Positions 10,464 through 19,018 of a DNA stretch of 64,000 nucleotides are shown here, piece by piece. Each line of letters opens with the position of its first letter. Position 1 is the first letter of the stretch. Source of the stretch: Arthrobacter sp. MMS18-M83 (GTDB lineage: Bacteria > Actinomycetota > Actinomycetes > Actinomycetales > Micrococcaceae). The notes beneath the pieces are model-generated. The model saw only the letters and a program-made list of their open reading frames with translations, did not search any database and was not told the origin of the DNA. The stretch is taken from the NCBI RefSeq assembly GCF_026683955.1, contig NZ_CP113343.1:1674001-1738000 (forward strand), given 5' to 3'. Position numbers and translations under genes: made by a program.

Positions 10464-10595
10464 GCAGGCATTGCTCCTCAAGGAAAGTCACGCGGTTGCG
10501 TGACACAGATCGCTATCCAGTGTCCCACGGCCGGAGCATCGTTCGCTACGCCCCGGTCAGAGAGGAACACAACTTAACGCTAGCTCGAAACTTGG

Positions 10596-11255
10596 CTAGG
10601 TGACGGGTTCCTCTTCGGTCTCCCCCGCATCTTCGACCGCCTCGACCTCTTCTGGAGAGGGCGTGGAGCCGCGAACCGCGCTGATGACGCGGTCCACGAT
10701 GATTCCGAGGATGACTGCCGCGACGATCGCGATGATCGCCCCAAGCAAGTGGTTGTGTTCGAACCACTGCCCGAAGAACAAACCGATCGCCACCGAGTAG
10801 CTGGCCCACAGAACGGCAGACATGGCTGTAAGCGCCACAAACGTGCCGTGCGAGAAGCGCGTGGCTCCGGCGGTGAGGTTGACCGCCACACGGCCGATGG
10901 GGATGAACCGGGCCACCATGATCAGCGACGCGGCCCGACGTCGAAGTTCCCGTCCAGCCCAACGGAAGGCGCCCTGCATCCTTTGGGAACGCATCCACCG
11001 CCAGCGGCGAACACCTATTTGGCGGCCGATCAAGTAGGCGATGTTGTCGCCGGAGAAAGCCCCCAGCGCGCCCACCAGAATCAGCAACCACGCGTTGGGC
11101 ACTCCGGCAGTTGCGGCGACGGCAGCCAATCCAACCACTACCGACTCGCTGGGAATGGGCGGAAAGAAACCATCGATCACGCAGCAGGCAAAGACCAGAA
11201 GCAGGACCCAGGGCTGCCCTGCGGCGGCGAGGATGAAGTCGTTGATTGCTTGCAC
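10596..11255 (-). CDS. DedA-family (SNARE-associated/VTT) membrane protein, copy 2
   Basis: About 219 residues, paralogous to the neighbour at 9756-10463. Motifs: CCVIDGFFPPIPSESVVVGLAAV, GAFSGDNIAYLIGRQIG and MVARFIPIGRVAVNLTAGATRF, then two closing hydrophobic helices and an acidic tail (EEVEAVEDAGETEEE). The expected role is undecaprenyl-phosphate or phospholipid translocation or another membrane-homeostasis function, from family knowledge. GTG at 11255 was chosen because the hydrophobic domain starts a few residues later; an in-frame start 14 codons upstream cannot be excluded. A hairpin terminator for deoA separates it from the operon upstream. Confidence 0.87.
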   Translation of the reverse strand: MQAINDFILAAAGQPWVLLLVFACCVIDGFFPPIPSESVVVGLAAVAATAGVPNAWLLILVGALGAFSGDNIAYLIGRQIGVRRWRWMRSQRMQGAFRWAGRELRRRAASLIMVARFIPIGRVAVNLTAGATRFSHGTFVALTAMSAVLWASYSVAIGLFFGQWFEHNHLLGAIIAIVAAVILGIIVDRVISAVRGSTPSPEEVEAVEDAGETEEEPVT

Positions 11256-11287
11256 GGTCTTCCTAACGAATGGCCGTGGGGATTGTC

Positions 11288-11313
11288 TCCCGGGCATCCG
11301 AAAATGCCCGGGA
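11288..11313 (-). terminator. Terminator of the nucleoside operon
   Basis: A perfect 10-bp stem (TCCCGGGCAT pairing with ATGCCCGGGA) with a six-base loop begins 8 bases after the deoA stop. Confidence 0.65.
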
Positions 11314-11320
11314 AACCAGC

Positions 11321-12631
11321 CTAGGAGATCCGGTCGATAATGAGCCGCTGTGCCGGCCGTGAGCCTTCCGGCGCTATCAGCACGGCTCCTTCCAATGCTT
11401 CCTTGGCTCTTTCGAACTTTTCAGGGGTGTCGGTCAGGAGGGTCATCAGCGGCTCCCCCGCCCGCACCAAGGCTCCCGGCTTGGCATGCATGCGTACCCC
11501 TGCACCGGCTTGGACAATGTCTTCCTTCCGGGCCCGGCCAGCTCCGAGCCGCCACGCAGCCACGCCCACGGACAATGCGTCCAGTTCCACCAGCACGCCG
11601 TCTGCCGGCGCAGGGATGACCTCGGATTCCTTGGCCACGGGCAACGCCGCACGCGGATCGCCGCCCTGCGCTTCAATCATGCGGTTCCAGACGTCCATTG
11701 CCCGGCCGTCCTTGAGCGCGGCCGCGGGGTCGGCGTCGCGCACACCAGCACAGGCGAGCATCTCTTCGGCGAGCCTGATGGTCAGCTCGACGACGTCCTC
11801 CGGACCGCCACCGGCAAGCACCTCCACCGATTCCTCCACCTCGATGGCATTTCCCGCAGTCAAACCCAGCGGAGTGCTCATGTTTGTCAGGAGGGCCACC
11901 GTGTTCACGCCGGCATCCTTGCCCAGCGCCACCATGGTCTCGGCCAGCTCACGGGCACGTGCTTCGTCCTTCATGAAAGCCCCCGAGCCCACCTTCACGT
12001 CAAGCACCAGGGAACCCGTGCCCTCGGCGATCTTCTTGCTCATGATGGACGAGGCAATCAGCGGGATGGCTTCCACGGTGCCCGTAACGTCCCGGAGGGC
12101 GTAGAGCTTCTTGTCTGCCGGTGCCAATCCCGTGCCGGCAGCGCAAATGACCGCTCCGACGTCCTGCAGTTGGGCCAGGATTTCCTCGTTGCTCAGATCT
12201 GCACGCCACCCGGGAATTGCTTCCAGTTTGTCGAGGGTGCCGCCGGTGTGGCCCAGTCCCCTACCCGAAAGCTGGGGAACCGCCACTCCGAAGACCGCCA
12301 CCAACGGCGCCAGCGGAAGGGTGATCTTGTCCCCGACTCCCCCGGTGGAGTGCTTGTCAGTGGTGGCCTTCATGCCGCCGTCGGGACGCCGAAGGCTGGA
12401 GAAGTCCATTCGCTCGCCCGAGGCGATCATCGCCGCGGTCCAGCGCGAGATCTCGTCGCGGTCCATCCCGTTGAGCAGGATCGCCATATTCAGGGCGGCC
12501 ATCTGCTCGTCGGCGATGACACCCCGGGTGTAGGCGTCGATGGTCCAGTCGATCTGTTCCGGGCTCAGGGTGCCCTTGTCCCGCTTGATGCTGATGATCT
12601 GTACGGCATCAAACGCTTCAGTCTGTGTCAC
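11321..12631 (-). CDS. deoA: Thymidine phosphorylase
   Basis: A 436-residue enzyme that phosphorolyses thymidine to thymine and deoxyribose-1-phosphate. The family signature is seen as DKHSTGGVGDKITLPLAPLVA (about 90-110), preceded by the helical N-terminal domain (SPEQIDWTIDAYTRGVIADEQMAA) and followed by the PYNP C-terminal domain (GVRMHAKPGALVRAGEPLMTL). The start is GTG at 12631, overlapping the cdd stop by 4 bases (GTGA). Last gene of the operon that imports nucleosides and degrades pyrimidine nucleosides; a hairpin follows. Confidence 0.96.
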   Translation of the reverse strand: MTQTEAFDAVQIISIKRDKGTLSPEQIDWTIDAYTRGVIADEQMAALNMAILLNGMDRDEISRWTAAMIASGERMDFSSLRRPDGGMKATTDKHSTGGVGDKITLPLAPLVAVFGVAVPQLSGRGLGHTGGTLDKLEAIPGWRADLSNEEILAQLQDVGAVICAAGTGLAPADKKLYALRDVTGTVEAIPLIASSIMSKKIAEGTGSLVLDVKVGSGAFMKDEARARELAETMVALGKDAGVNTVALLTNMSTPLGLTAGNAIEVEESVEVLAGGGPEDVVELTIRLAEEMLACAGVRDADPAAALKDGRAMDVWNRMIEAQGGDPRAALPVAKESEVIPAPADGVLVELDALSVGVAAWRLGAGRARKEDIVQAGAGVRMHAKPGALVRAGEPLMTLLTDTPEKFERAKEALEGAVLIAPEGSRPAQRLIIDRIS

Positions 12632-13041
12632 CGGTTCTCCTCGAGGTTGTCGGGACCGAAGGCATCGGGCAGCACTTGGTCCATGGTCTTGATGCCCTGT
12701 GTTGTCATGAGCTGCATGCCGGGCGCCCGGAATTCATACAGCAACTGCCTGCACCGGCCGCACGGCATGAGGACGTTCCCCTTCGCATCGACGCAATAGA
12801 ACGCCCGCAATCTGCCGCCGCCACCCATGTGGAGGTCACCCACCAGGGCGCACTCAGCACACAAGGTCAGGCCATAGCTGGCGTTCTCGACATTGCAGCC
12901 GCTGACAATCCGTCCGTCATCGGTGAGTGCGGCAGCCCCCACCGGGAACTTCGAGTACGGAGCGTAGGCCTTACCCATGGCAGCGACCGCAGCAGCCTCC
13001 AGGGCCGCCCAGTCCACGCCTCCGGTATCCGTGACAGCCAC
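12628..13041 (-). CDS. cdd: Cytidine deaminase
   Basis: A 137-residue enzyme deaminating cytidine and deoxycytidine to uridine and deoxyuridine. The zinc site is complete: CAECALV (Cys and catalytic Glu) near residue 55 and PCGRCRQ near residue 90, the short homotetrameric form with three Cys ligands. The N-terminal KAYAPYSKFPVGAA and GCNVENASYGLT substrate loops are present. GTG at 13041 was chosen because the permease gene upstream stops at 13044, leaving 2 bases between them. The long in-frame extension upstream lies inside the permease and was rejected. Confidence 0.95.
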   Translation of the reverse strand: MAVTDTGGVDWAALEAAAVAAMGKAYAPYSKFPVGAAALTDDGRIVSGCNVENASYGLTLCAECALVGDLHMGGGGRLRAFYCVDAKGNVLMPCGRCRQLLYEFRAPGMQLMTTQGIKTMDQVLPDAFGPDNLEENR

Positions 13042-13043
13042 GG

Positions 13044-14537
13044 TCAACCCTTCACGTACGGTATGCCGCTTGCCGCCGGCGGCCGGGACCTGCCTACCAA
13101 TCCGGCGACGGCGAAGACCGTCAAGGCGTAGGGCAGCATGGCCATGAACTGGCTCGGCACGGGCGATCCGATGATGGTGATGACGCTTTGGAGGTTGTCC
13201 GCGAAGCCGAACAGCAACGCGGCCAGGAACGCGCCGATCGGGTTCCACCGCCCGAAGATCAACGCTGCCAGCGCGATGTACCCGCGGCCTCCGGACATGT
13301 CCTTGCTGAAGGCGTCCACGGAGACCAGCGTGAAGAAGGAGCCGCCAATTCCTGCGATCGCGCCGCCCATCAGCACGTTCCAGAAACGGGTCCGGTTGAC
13401 ATTGATGCCCACGGTGTCGGCGGCTTGAGGGTGCTCGCCGACGGCCCTCACACGGAGGCCCCATTTCGTGTGGAATAGGCCGAGGTAGACCACGATCACG
13501 GCGATGTACATCAAATAGCCCACGAGGGACTGGTGGAACAGGATGGGACCAATGATGGGGATATCGGACAGGAAGGGGATATCCACCGGCGGCAAGCGGC
13601 CGGGCTTGTTGAGGCCTTCCGGGTCGGCTGTCAGCAGCGTCGAGAACAGGAAGCTCGTCAGTCCACTGATGAGGACGTTGAGGACGACGCCCACGATGAT
13701 CTGGTTGACGAGGTACTTGATACTGACCACGGCCAGAACCAGGGAAACAAGCGCCCCGGCCACCGCCGCGGCGACCAGCCCGGCGTAGACGTTGTGCGTC
13801 ACCGTAGCGACAACGGCCGCGGAAAACGCACCCAAAAGGAGCTGTCCTTCAATGGCGATGTTGACCACGCCGACGCGTTCGCACAGGACCCCGGAAAGGG
13901 AACCGAACACCAGCGGCACGGCCAAGGTCACGGATCCTGCGATCAGGCCGGCGAGGGAGATGGACGGCTCGGCGTCATTTCCGTGGGCCACGATCCAGAC
14001 CATGAAGCCGATCAGGAAAAGGGCGGCGAAGGTACCTCCCACCCACCGGGGAATGGTCCGCTTTGCTTGCGTGAGGTACACCGTATAGCCTGCCAGGCCC
14101 AGCAGAACGACTGCGCAGATCCAGCCTATGGCCGCGGAAGGAACCGTGATCCGGACAACCTTCGCGACTCCGAGCGCGGCAAGGCCGAGAACCACCACAG
14201 CGGCGACAGTGGCTGCGGGCAGCCAGCCGGGCACCTGGCCTGAACGACGGCGGACGAACCACAGGTATCCGAGCCACGCTGAAAGCAGAAGGGCCAGGAC
14301 CAGCGTGACCCACGCAGCTACATTGGACGCCGCTTCATTGGCTGCCTCGGCGATGCCGAAACCTGCCGATTTCGAATTGGACATGAATCCGAACAGCACG
14401 GTTCCCAGGATTGCGAGCAGGGACAGTCCGATTCCGGCCTTCCAGCTCACCAGTTCGCTGACACCCGGTTTTCCGGAGCGCGCAGGGGCGTTGCCGGCGG
14501 GCGTGCCACTGCCGGATGTTGTTGTTGTGGTGCTCAT
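13044..14537 (-). CDS. Nucleoside ABC transporter permease (BPD_transp_2), second subunit
   Basis: A 497-residue membrane permease, similar in layout to B. subtilis NupQ. A Gly/Thr/Ala-rich N-terminus and three extra helices (residues 35-180) precede the conserved core. That core starts near SISLAGLIAGSVTLAVPLVFGSLSGVLCERVGVVNIAIEGQLLLGAF, and the EGQ motif is typical of this family. A cytoplasmic coupling segment follows (WGLRVRAVGEHPQAADTVGINV). It forms the channel with the protein encoded just upstream and overlaps it by 4 bases (ATGA). Confidence 0.92.
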   Translation of the reverse strand: MSTTTTTSGSGTPAGNAPARSGKPGVSELVSWKAGIGLSLLAILGTVLFGFMSNSKSAGFGIAEAANEAASNVAAWVTLVLALLLSAWLGYLWFVRRRSGQVPGWLPAATVAAVVVLGLAALGVAKVVRITVPSAAIGWICAVVLLGLAGYTVYLTQAKRTIPRWVGGTFAALFLIGFMVWIVAHGNDAEPSISLAGLIAGSVTLAVPLVFGSLSGVLCERVGVVNIAIEGQLLLGAFSAAVVATVTHNVYAGLVAAAVAGALVSLVLAVVSIKYLVNQIIVGVVLNVLISGLTSFLFSTLLTADPEGLNKPGRLPPVDIPFLSDIPIIGPILFHQSLVGYLMYIAVIVVYLGLFHTKWGLRVRAVGEHPQAADTVGINVNRTRFWNVLMGGAIAGIGGSFFTLVSVDAFSKDMSGGRGYIALAALIFGRWNPIGAFLAALLFGFADNLQSVITIIGSPVPSQFMAMLPYALTVFAVAGLVGRSRPPAASGIPYVKG

Positions 14538-15910
14538 GCTGTTGCCGCTCCGCTCTCAATTTTTCCGGAGGGGACCGTTCCGGAGCCAGGGCCGCCCGGG
14601 GCCTTCTTCTTTTTCCGGGGATTCAGCCCGAAGATCGCGCGCACCAATGGCGGCGCCGCAATGAACAGGACGATCAGCGACTGGATGACCAAAACGATGT
14701 CGATCGGGGTCTGCGTCTGTGCCTGCATTGCGACCCCTCCCGCCCTGAACGCACCGAACAGGAGACCGGCGAAGAAGGTTCCCCACGGCGTCGAACGGCC
14801 CAACAGGGCAACCGTGATGGCATCGAATCCGATGGAAGCCGCGACGCCTCCCGAGAGGTATTTCTCCGTCCCTGATACCTGCGCAATGCCGGCCAGGCCC
14901 GCAAGCGCACCGGCAATCGCCATGACCAGGATCACGGCCCGTGGCACATTGATCCCGGCGGTGCGTGCGGCGCTCTGGTTGGCGCCGACGGCCCGGAATT
15001 CAAAGCCAAGGGTAGAGCGGTTCAGGAGCCACCAGACGAAGACGGTTGCCACCACGGCCAAGAGGAAGCCGGCGTGGAGCCTGAACTGCGGACCGAGCAA
15101 CTCCGGAAACAGCGCCGACTGGTCCAGGAAGGGCGAGATCGGGTTGGTCGAGCCCTTGCGCTGGAAAGCCGGAGTGGTCAGGAGGAAAAGGAGCAGGAAG
15201 TTGGCGATGTAGTTCAGCATGATGGTCACGATGACCTCATGCGCGCCGGTCCTCGCCTTGAGGAGACCGACGACGGCGCCCCACACCGCGCCGCCCACGA
15301 GTCCGGCAACGATGACCACCAGGAGGTGGACCAGGAACGGCAAGTGCCACGTGAAGCCAACGTAGGCGCCGAACAGGGCACCAAAGATGATTTGACCTTG
15401 TGCGCCGATGTTGAACAGTCCCGCACGGAACGCCAATGCCACGCCAAGTCCGGCGCAAATCAACGGTGTGGACACCGTCAGTGTTTCAGTAATCGGGTAC
15501 AGCTGGGCTGCTGCGTCCGCCCCGGCCCAGTTGAACAGCGAGCCCTGGACTAGCGCTACGTACGGCCTGAACACCTCGGTGAGCATGTCCCCCGGCTGCG
15601 CGAAGAAATATCCTGCCGCTTCGGCCACTTTGGGGTTGGTCACGGCCATCAGGATTCCGCCGAGCACAATCGCGAGGAGTACTGACAGTACCGACACCAT
15701 GGCGTTTCCGGTCACGATCTGCCGGAAGACCGAACCACCGGCGGCGTGCGGGATCCGTCCGCCTTGACTGGTAGCCGGAACCGCTGACGGGGCCATCGCA
15801 CCGTCCGCAGTGTCCAGCGCGACATCCGCTACGACGTCGTCGTCAATCGATGTTTCCGGGAGTACCGGTTTGACCCCGTGTTTGTGTCGAGGGGTGTTGG
15901 ACTCAGACAT
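14534..15910 (-). CDS. Nucleoside ABC transporter permease (BPD_transp_2), first subunit
   Basis: A 458-residue permease similar in layout to B. subtilis NupP. Residues 1-65 are polar and cytoplasmic; about nine hydrophobic helices follow. Family motifs include TLTVSTPLICAGLGVALAFRAGLFNIGAQGQIIFGALFGAYVG and the coupling loop GFEFRAVGANQSAARTAGINVPRA. It overlaps the ATPase stop by 8 bases and the next permease start by 4, so the three are translationally linked. Substrate class (purine and pyrimidine nucleosides) is inferred from the linked cdd and deoA. Confidence 0.92.
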   Translation of the reverse strand: MSESNTPRHKHGVKPVLPETSIDDDVVADVALDTADGAMAPSAVPATSQGGRIPHAAGGSVFRQIVTGNAMVSVLSVLLAIVLGGILMAVTNPKVAEAAGYFFAQPGDMLTEVFRPYVALVQGSLFNWAGADAAAQLYPITETLTVSTPLICAGLGVALAFRAGLFNIGAQGQIIFGALFGAYVGFTWHLPFLVHLLVVIVAGLVGGAVWGAVVGLLKARTGAHEVIVTIMLNYIANFLLLFLLTTPAFQRKGSTNPISPFLDQSALFPELLGPQFRLHAGFLLAVVATVFVWWLLNRSTLGFEFRAVGANQSAARTAGINVPRAVILVMAIAGALAGLAGIAQVSGTEKYLSGGVAASIGFDAITVALLGRSTPWGTFFAGLLFGAFRAGGVAMQAQTQTPIDIVLVIQSLIVLFIAAPPLVRAIFGLNPRKKKKAPGGPGSGTVPSGKIESGAATA

Positions 15911-17453
15911 GTGTTCCTCCCTCGAGGGTTTTGTGCGCAGCCAGTTCTGCCTCGTGTTCCGGAACGCCTGCCATCATCAAGCCCAAAACATCGCGGGAGG
16001 TACCTGCAGGGACAATCCCTACGAGCCTTCCGCGGTAGAGAACGGCGATCCTGTCAGCGAGCTCAAGCACTTCATCGAGCTCTGTGGAGACGATCATCAC
16101 CGGAGTTCCGTTGTCCCGTTCGGCAATGACCCGTTTGTGCACGAATTCGATGGAGCCGACGTCGAGCCCCCGGGTGGGCTGCGATGCGATAAAGAGCCTC
16201 AATGGCCTGGACAGCTCCCTTGCCAGCACCACCTTTTGCTGGTTTCCGCCGGAGAGCGTACCCACGGCCACGTCGATCGACGGCGTGCGCACATCGAACT
16301 CTTCGACCTTTTTCTCCGCATGGGCAGCAATCAGGGCAGGTTTCATGCCAATGCCCTGGGCGAAAGGCGGCTTGTCGTACAGGTCCAGGATCATGTTCTC
16401 GGAAATGGAGAACGTCCCCACCAGACCGTCGATCTTCCGGTCCTCGGGGACGAACCCGACGCCGGCGGAAAGGACTTGCTTGACGCTCTTGCCGAGCAGT
16501 TCGACGTCGTCGAGGATGATGGATCCGGTGACATGGGGCTGGACGCCCAGGATGGCTTCGGTCAGCTCGGTCTGGCCGTTGCCTTGGACTCCGGCGATGG
16601 CAAGCACTTCACCCTTGGCGATGTCGAAACTCAGCCCGTCCACGACGTGCTGGCCATTGTGGTCAACAACGGTGAGGTCCCGGACCTTGAAGGTCGCCTC
16701 ACCGGGTTGGGCAGGCTTCTTTTCCAAGGTCAGGCTGACTGCCCGGCCCACCATCGCCGAGGCGAGTTCCGTCGGGGACGCCGAGGGGTCAGCCGAGCCA
16801 ACCACTTTCCCCCGTCGGATCACCGTGATGATGTCCGAAATTTCCTTGACCTCACGCAGTTTGTGCGAAATGAAGACAATGGATTTTCCGGCAGCCTTGA
16901 GCTGCCGAATGATATCCAGGAGCTCGTCTGTTTCCTGCGGAGTGAGAACGGCAGTCGGTTCATCCAGAATCAGGACTTCGGCGTCGCGCACTAGCGCCTT
17001 GATGATCTCGACCCGTTGCTGCACTCCGACGGGAAGGTCTTCCACGAGGGCATCGGGGTCCACGTGGAAACCGTATTGCTTTGAAATCTCTGAAATCTTG
17101 CGGCGCGTTTCATCCAAGTTCAGGAAACCGGCTGCCTTGGTGGCTTCGTTTCCCAATGCGACATTTTCGGCCACGGTGAAGACCGGAATCAACATGAAGT
17201 GCTGGTGGACCATGCCGATTCCTGCCGCCATGGCGTCGCCGGGACCTTTGAAAACCACAGGCTTGCCGTCGACCAGGATTTCACCGTCACTGGGGTCGTA
17301 AAGTCCGTAAAGGACATTCATCAGGGTGGATTTACCGGCACCGTTTTCGCCCAAAAGGCAATGGACTTGGCCGGGTTCAACCACGAGGTCGATGTGGTCA
17401 TTGGCTACGAGGGATCCGAAGCGCTTCGTGATCCCTTTCAGTTCGAGTTTCAA
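15903..17453 (-). CDS. Nucleoside ABC transporter, tandem ATP-binding protein
   Basis: A 516-residue protein with two ATP-binding cassettes, the NupO/RbsA layout. Cassette 1 has Walker [15 protein letters not shown] (about 35-48), and its Walker B is [15 protein letters not shown]. Cassette 2 has a degenerate Walker A (GVQGNGQTELTEAILG) and the signature [19 protein letters not shown]. The start is TTG at 17453, with GGAG a few bases upstream. A 164-base gap holding a strong hairpin separates it from bmpA. It energises import through the two permeases that follow. Confidence 0.94.
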   Translation of the reverse strand: MKLELKGITKRFGSLVANDHIDLVVEPGQVHCLLGENGAGKSTLMNVLYGLYDPSDGEILVDGKPVVFKGPGDAMAAGIGMVHQHFMLIPVFTVAENVALGNEATKAAGFLNLDETRRKISEISKQYGFHVDPDALVEDLPVGVQQRVEIIKALVRDAEVLILDEPTAVLTPQETDELLDIIRQLKAAGKSIVFISHKLREVKEISDIITVIRRGKVVGSADPSASPTELASAMVGRAVSLTLEKKPAQPGEATFKVRDLTVVDHNGQHVVDGLSFDIAKGEVLAIAGVQGNGQTELTEAILGVQPHVTGSIILDDVELLGKSVKQVLSAGVGFVPEDRKIDGLVGTFSISENMILDLYDKPPFAQGIGMKPALIAAHAEKKVEEFDVRTPSIDVAVGTLSGGNQQKVVLARELSRPLRLFIASQPTRGLDVGSIEFVHKRVIAERDNGTPVMIVSTELDEVLELADRIAVLYRGRLVGIVPAGTSRDVLGLMMAGVPEHEAELAAHKTLEGGTHV

Positions 17454-17556
17454 AACTCCAACCCATCTATAAAGGATGGCCCTTCGTCATCACCGTGCTC
17501 CCAGCATAGTGCTCGGCAAAGGAGTGTCGAAGAGCAAAATTGAAGGCAACGCAGAA

Positions 17557-17597
17557 CGCGCTGCCCTTCTGCCAAAACTCGGCTGAAGGGCAGCGCG
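17557..17597 (-). terminator. Intercistronic hairpin between bmpA and the ATPase gene
   Basis: A perfect 13-bp stem (CGCGCTGCCCTTC pairing with GAAGGGCAGCGCG, 15-base loop) lies 20 bases after the bmpA stop. It may attenuate transcription so the binding protein is made in excess. Confidence 0.6.
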
Positions 17598-17617
17598 GCG
17601 TGGTTTAGCCCGGACTA

Positions 17618-18724
17618 TTACTTGGGGCTGGACTTTGATTGGACCTTTACTGCGCCGGAGATAATGTCCTTCTTCAGCTGGTCAAGATCGCTCTTCATGT
17701 CAGCCGGCACCGAGGAGTCGAGATCGTGGAACGGGGCAAGTGCCACGCCCCCGTTGTCGAGCGTTCCAACGTAGGGGCTGGGGTCGAACTTGCCGTCCTT
17801 GTCCGCCTTGATGACCGTTTCGACAGCAGTGGCCATGGTCTTCTGGACCGAGGTCAGGATGACCGACTTGTAGGCGGGTGCCGTCAGGTAGCCGTCCGAG
17901 TCGACCCAGATCAGCTTGGCGTCCGTGCCCTTTGCCTTGGCGTCAAGGATGGCACTGCCGGCACCCGCACCAACGGGACCAGCGACGGGAAGGACGACGT
18001 CGGCGCCCTGGTCCAGGAATCCCTGGGTGAGGACCTTGCCCTTGTCGACCTGCTTGAAGTCGCCTACGAACGTTCCGTCCTGCTTGTCCTTATCCCAGCC
18101 AAGCAGCTGGACGGACTTGCCCTTCTTCTGGTTGTAGTACTTCACGCCGTCAGCGAAGCCGTCCATGAAGATGCTCACGGTGGGAATGTTGAGACCACCG
18201 AAGGTGGCAACCTTGCCCGTCTTGGAGGTACCTGCCGCCAGGTAGCCGGCCAGGAACGAGGCCTGGGCCGTGTCATAGACAATCGGCTTGACGTTCTTCG
18301 GGAAGGTGGGGTCCGAGTAGTCGATGATGGCGAAGTGGCTGTTCTGGTTTGCCGTGGCAATCGACTTGGTCGCATCGCCCAGGAGGAAGCCGACGGTAAC
18401 CGTCAACTTGCAGCCCTGCTGGACCATGGAACGAAGGTTGGGGTCGTAGTCCGTGTCGGCTTTGGACTGGACGTGCTTCTCCTGGATGGCAAGATCCTTG
18501 GCGGCTGCCTGAAGTCCTTCATAGCCTGACTGGTTGAACGACTTGTCGTCGAAGCCACCGGAGTCGGACACCATGCAAGCGGTGTAGTCCGACTTCGTGG
18601 CGCTGCCCGAGCTCGACGCAGACGGTGCGCTACCGCAGCCTGCCAGCAAAAGAGCCGCGGCGCCCGCAGTTGCGACGCCTGCAAATGAACCGCGCTTCAG
18701 GGTGGCACGCAGTGATTGCTTCAA
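17618..18724 (-). CDS. BMP-family nucleoside-binding lipoprotein
   Basis: A 368-residue substrate-binding lipoprotein of the basic membrane protein (BmpA/PnrA) family. A basic N-terminus (KQSLRATLKRGS), a hydrophobic stretch and the lipobox LLLAGCGSA give a lipid-anchored Cys. A Ser/Ala linker follows, then the BMP core: ACMVSDSGGFDDKSFNQSGYEGLQ and GFLLGDATKSIATANQN. The start is TTG at 18724, with GGAGG six to eight bases upstream; an in-frame region further upstream lacks signal-peptide character. First gene of the operon with ATPase, two permeases, cdd and deoA. Confidence 0.93.
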   Translation of the reverse strand: MKQSLRATLKRGSFAGVATAGAAALLLAGCGSAPSASSSGSATKSDYTACMVSDSGGFDDKSFNQSGYEGLQAAAKDLAIQEKHVQSKADTDYDPNLRSMVQQGCKLTVTVGFLLGDATKSIATANQNSHFAIIDYSDPTFPKNVKPIVYDTAQASFLAGYLAAGTSKTGKVATFGGLNIPTVSIFMDGFADGVKYYNQKKGKSVQLLGWDKDKQDGTFVGDFKQVDKGKVLTQGFLDQGADVVLPVAGPVGAGAGSAILDAKAKGTDAKLIWVDSDGYLTAPAYKSVILTSVQKTMATAVETVIKADKDGKFDPSPYVGTLDNGGVALAPFHDLDSSVPADMKSDLDQLKKDIISGAVKVQSKSSPK

Positions 18725-18880
18725 TTTTCCTCCAAGAAGAAAGTGATTGATGCTACGACAGTTGGTCAATGAGTGTCCGTTTCGAAAACTCGAGGCTGAA
18801 ATTCTGTTTTCACTGATGCTTCGCAGCACTGCGCCTGGGGCGCACTGATGCCACAACTTTAGTGGGATGGAACACACCCC

Positions 18881-18928
18881 GGTAACACAAAAGCCCAACA
18901 ATCCTAAGATCGTTGGGCTTTTGTTACC
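18881..18928. terminator. Bidirectional-looking terminator upstream of bmpA
   Basis: The stem CAAAAGCCCAAC / GTTGGGCTTTTG is perfect over 12 bp with a 12-base loop and extended by GGTAA/TTACC. It has A and T runs on both sides. It most likely ends the ohrR-ohr-reductase operon reading toward it on the minus strand. Confidence 0.7.
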
Positions 18929-19018
18929 AAGCAGTAGTGGAACTCCCAGCCATCGGTCCTAGCATCCGGGCCGGAGCAGATGGGCCCTATCGCGCTGGGG
19001 TAACCCGCGCAGAGGTGC

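Noticed and set aside
12628..13464. A longer reading of cytidine deaminase beginning inside the permease gene
   Set aside because: The extension is an Arg/His-rich shadow of the permease; the family N-terminus begins at GTG 13041, right after the permease stop.
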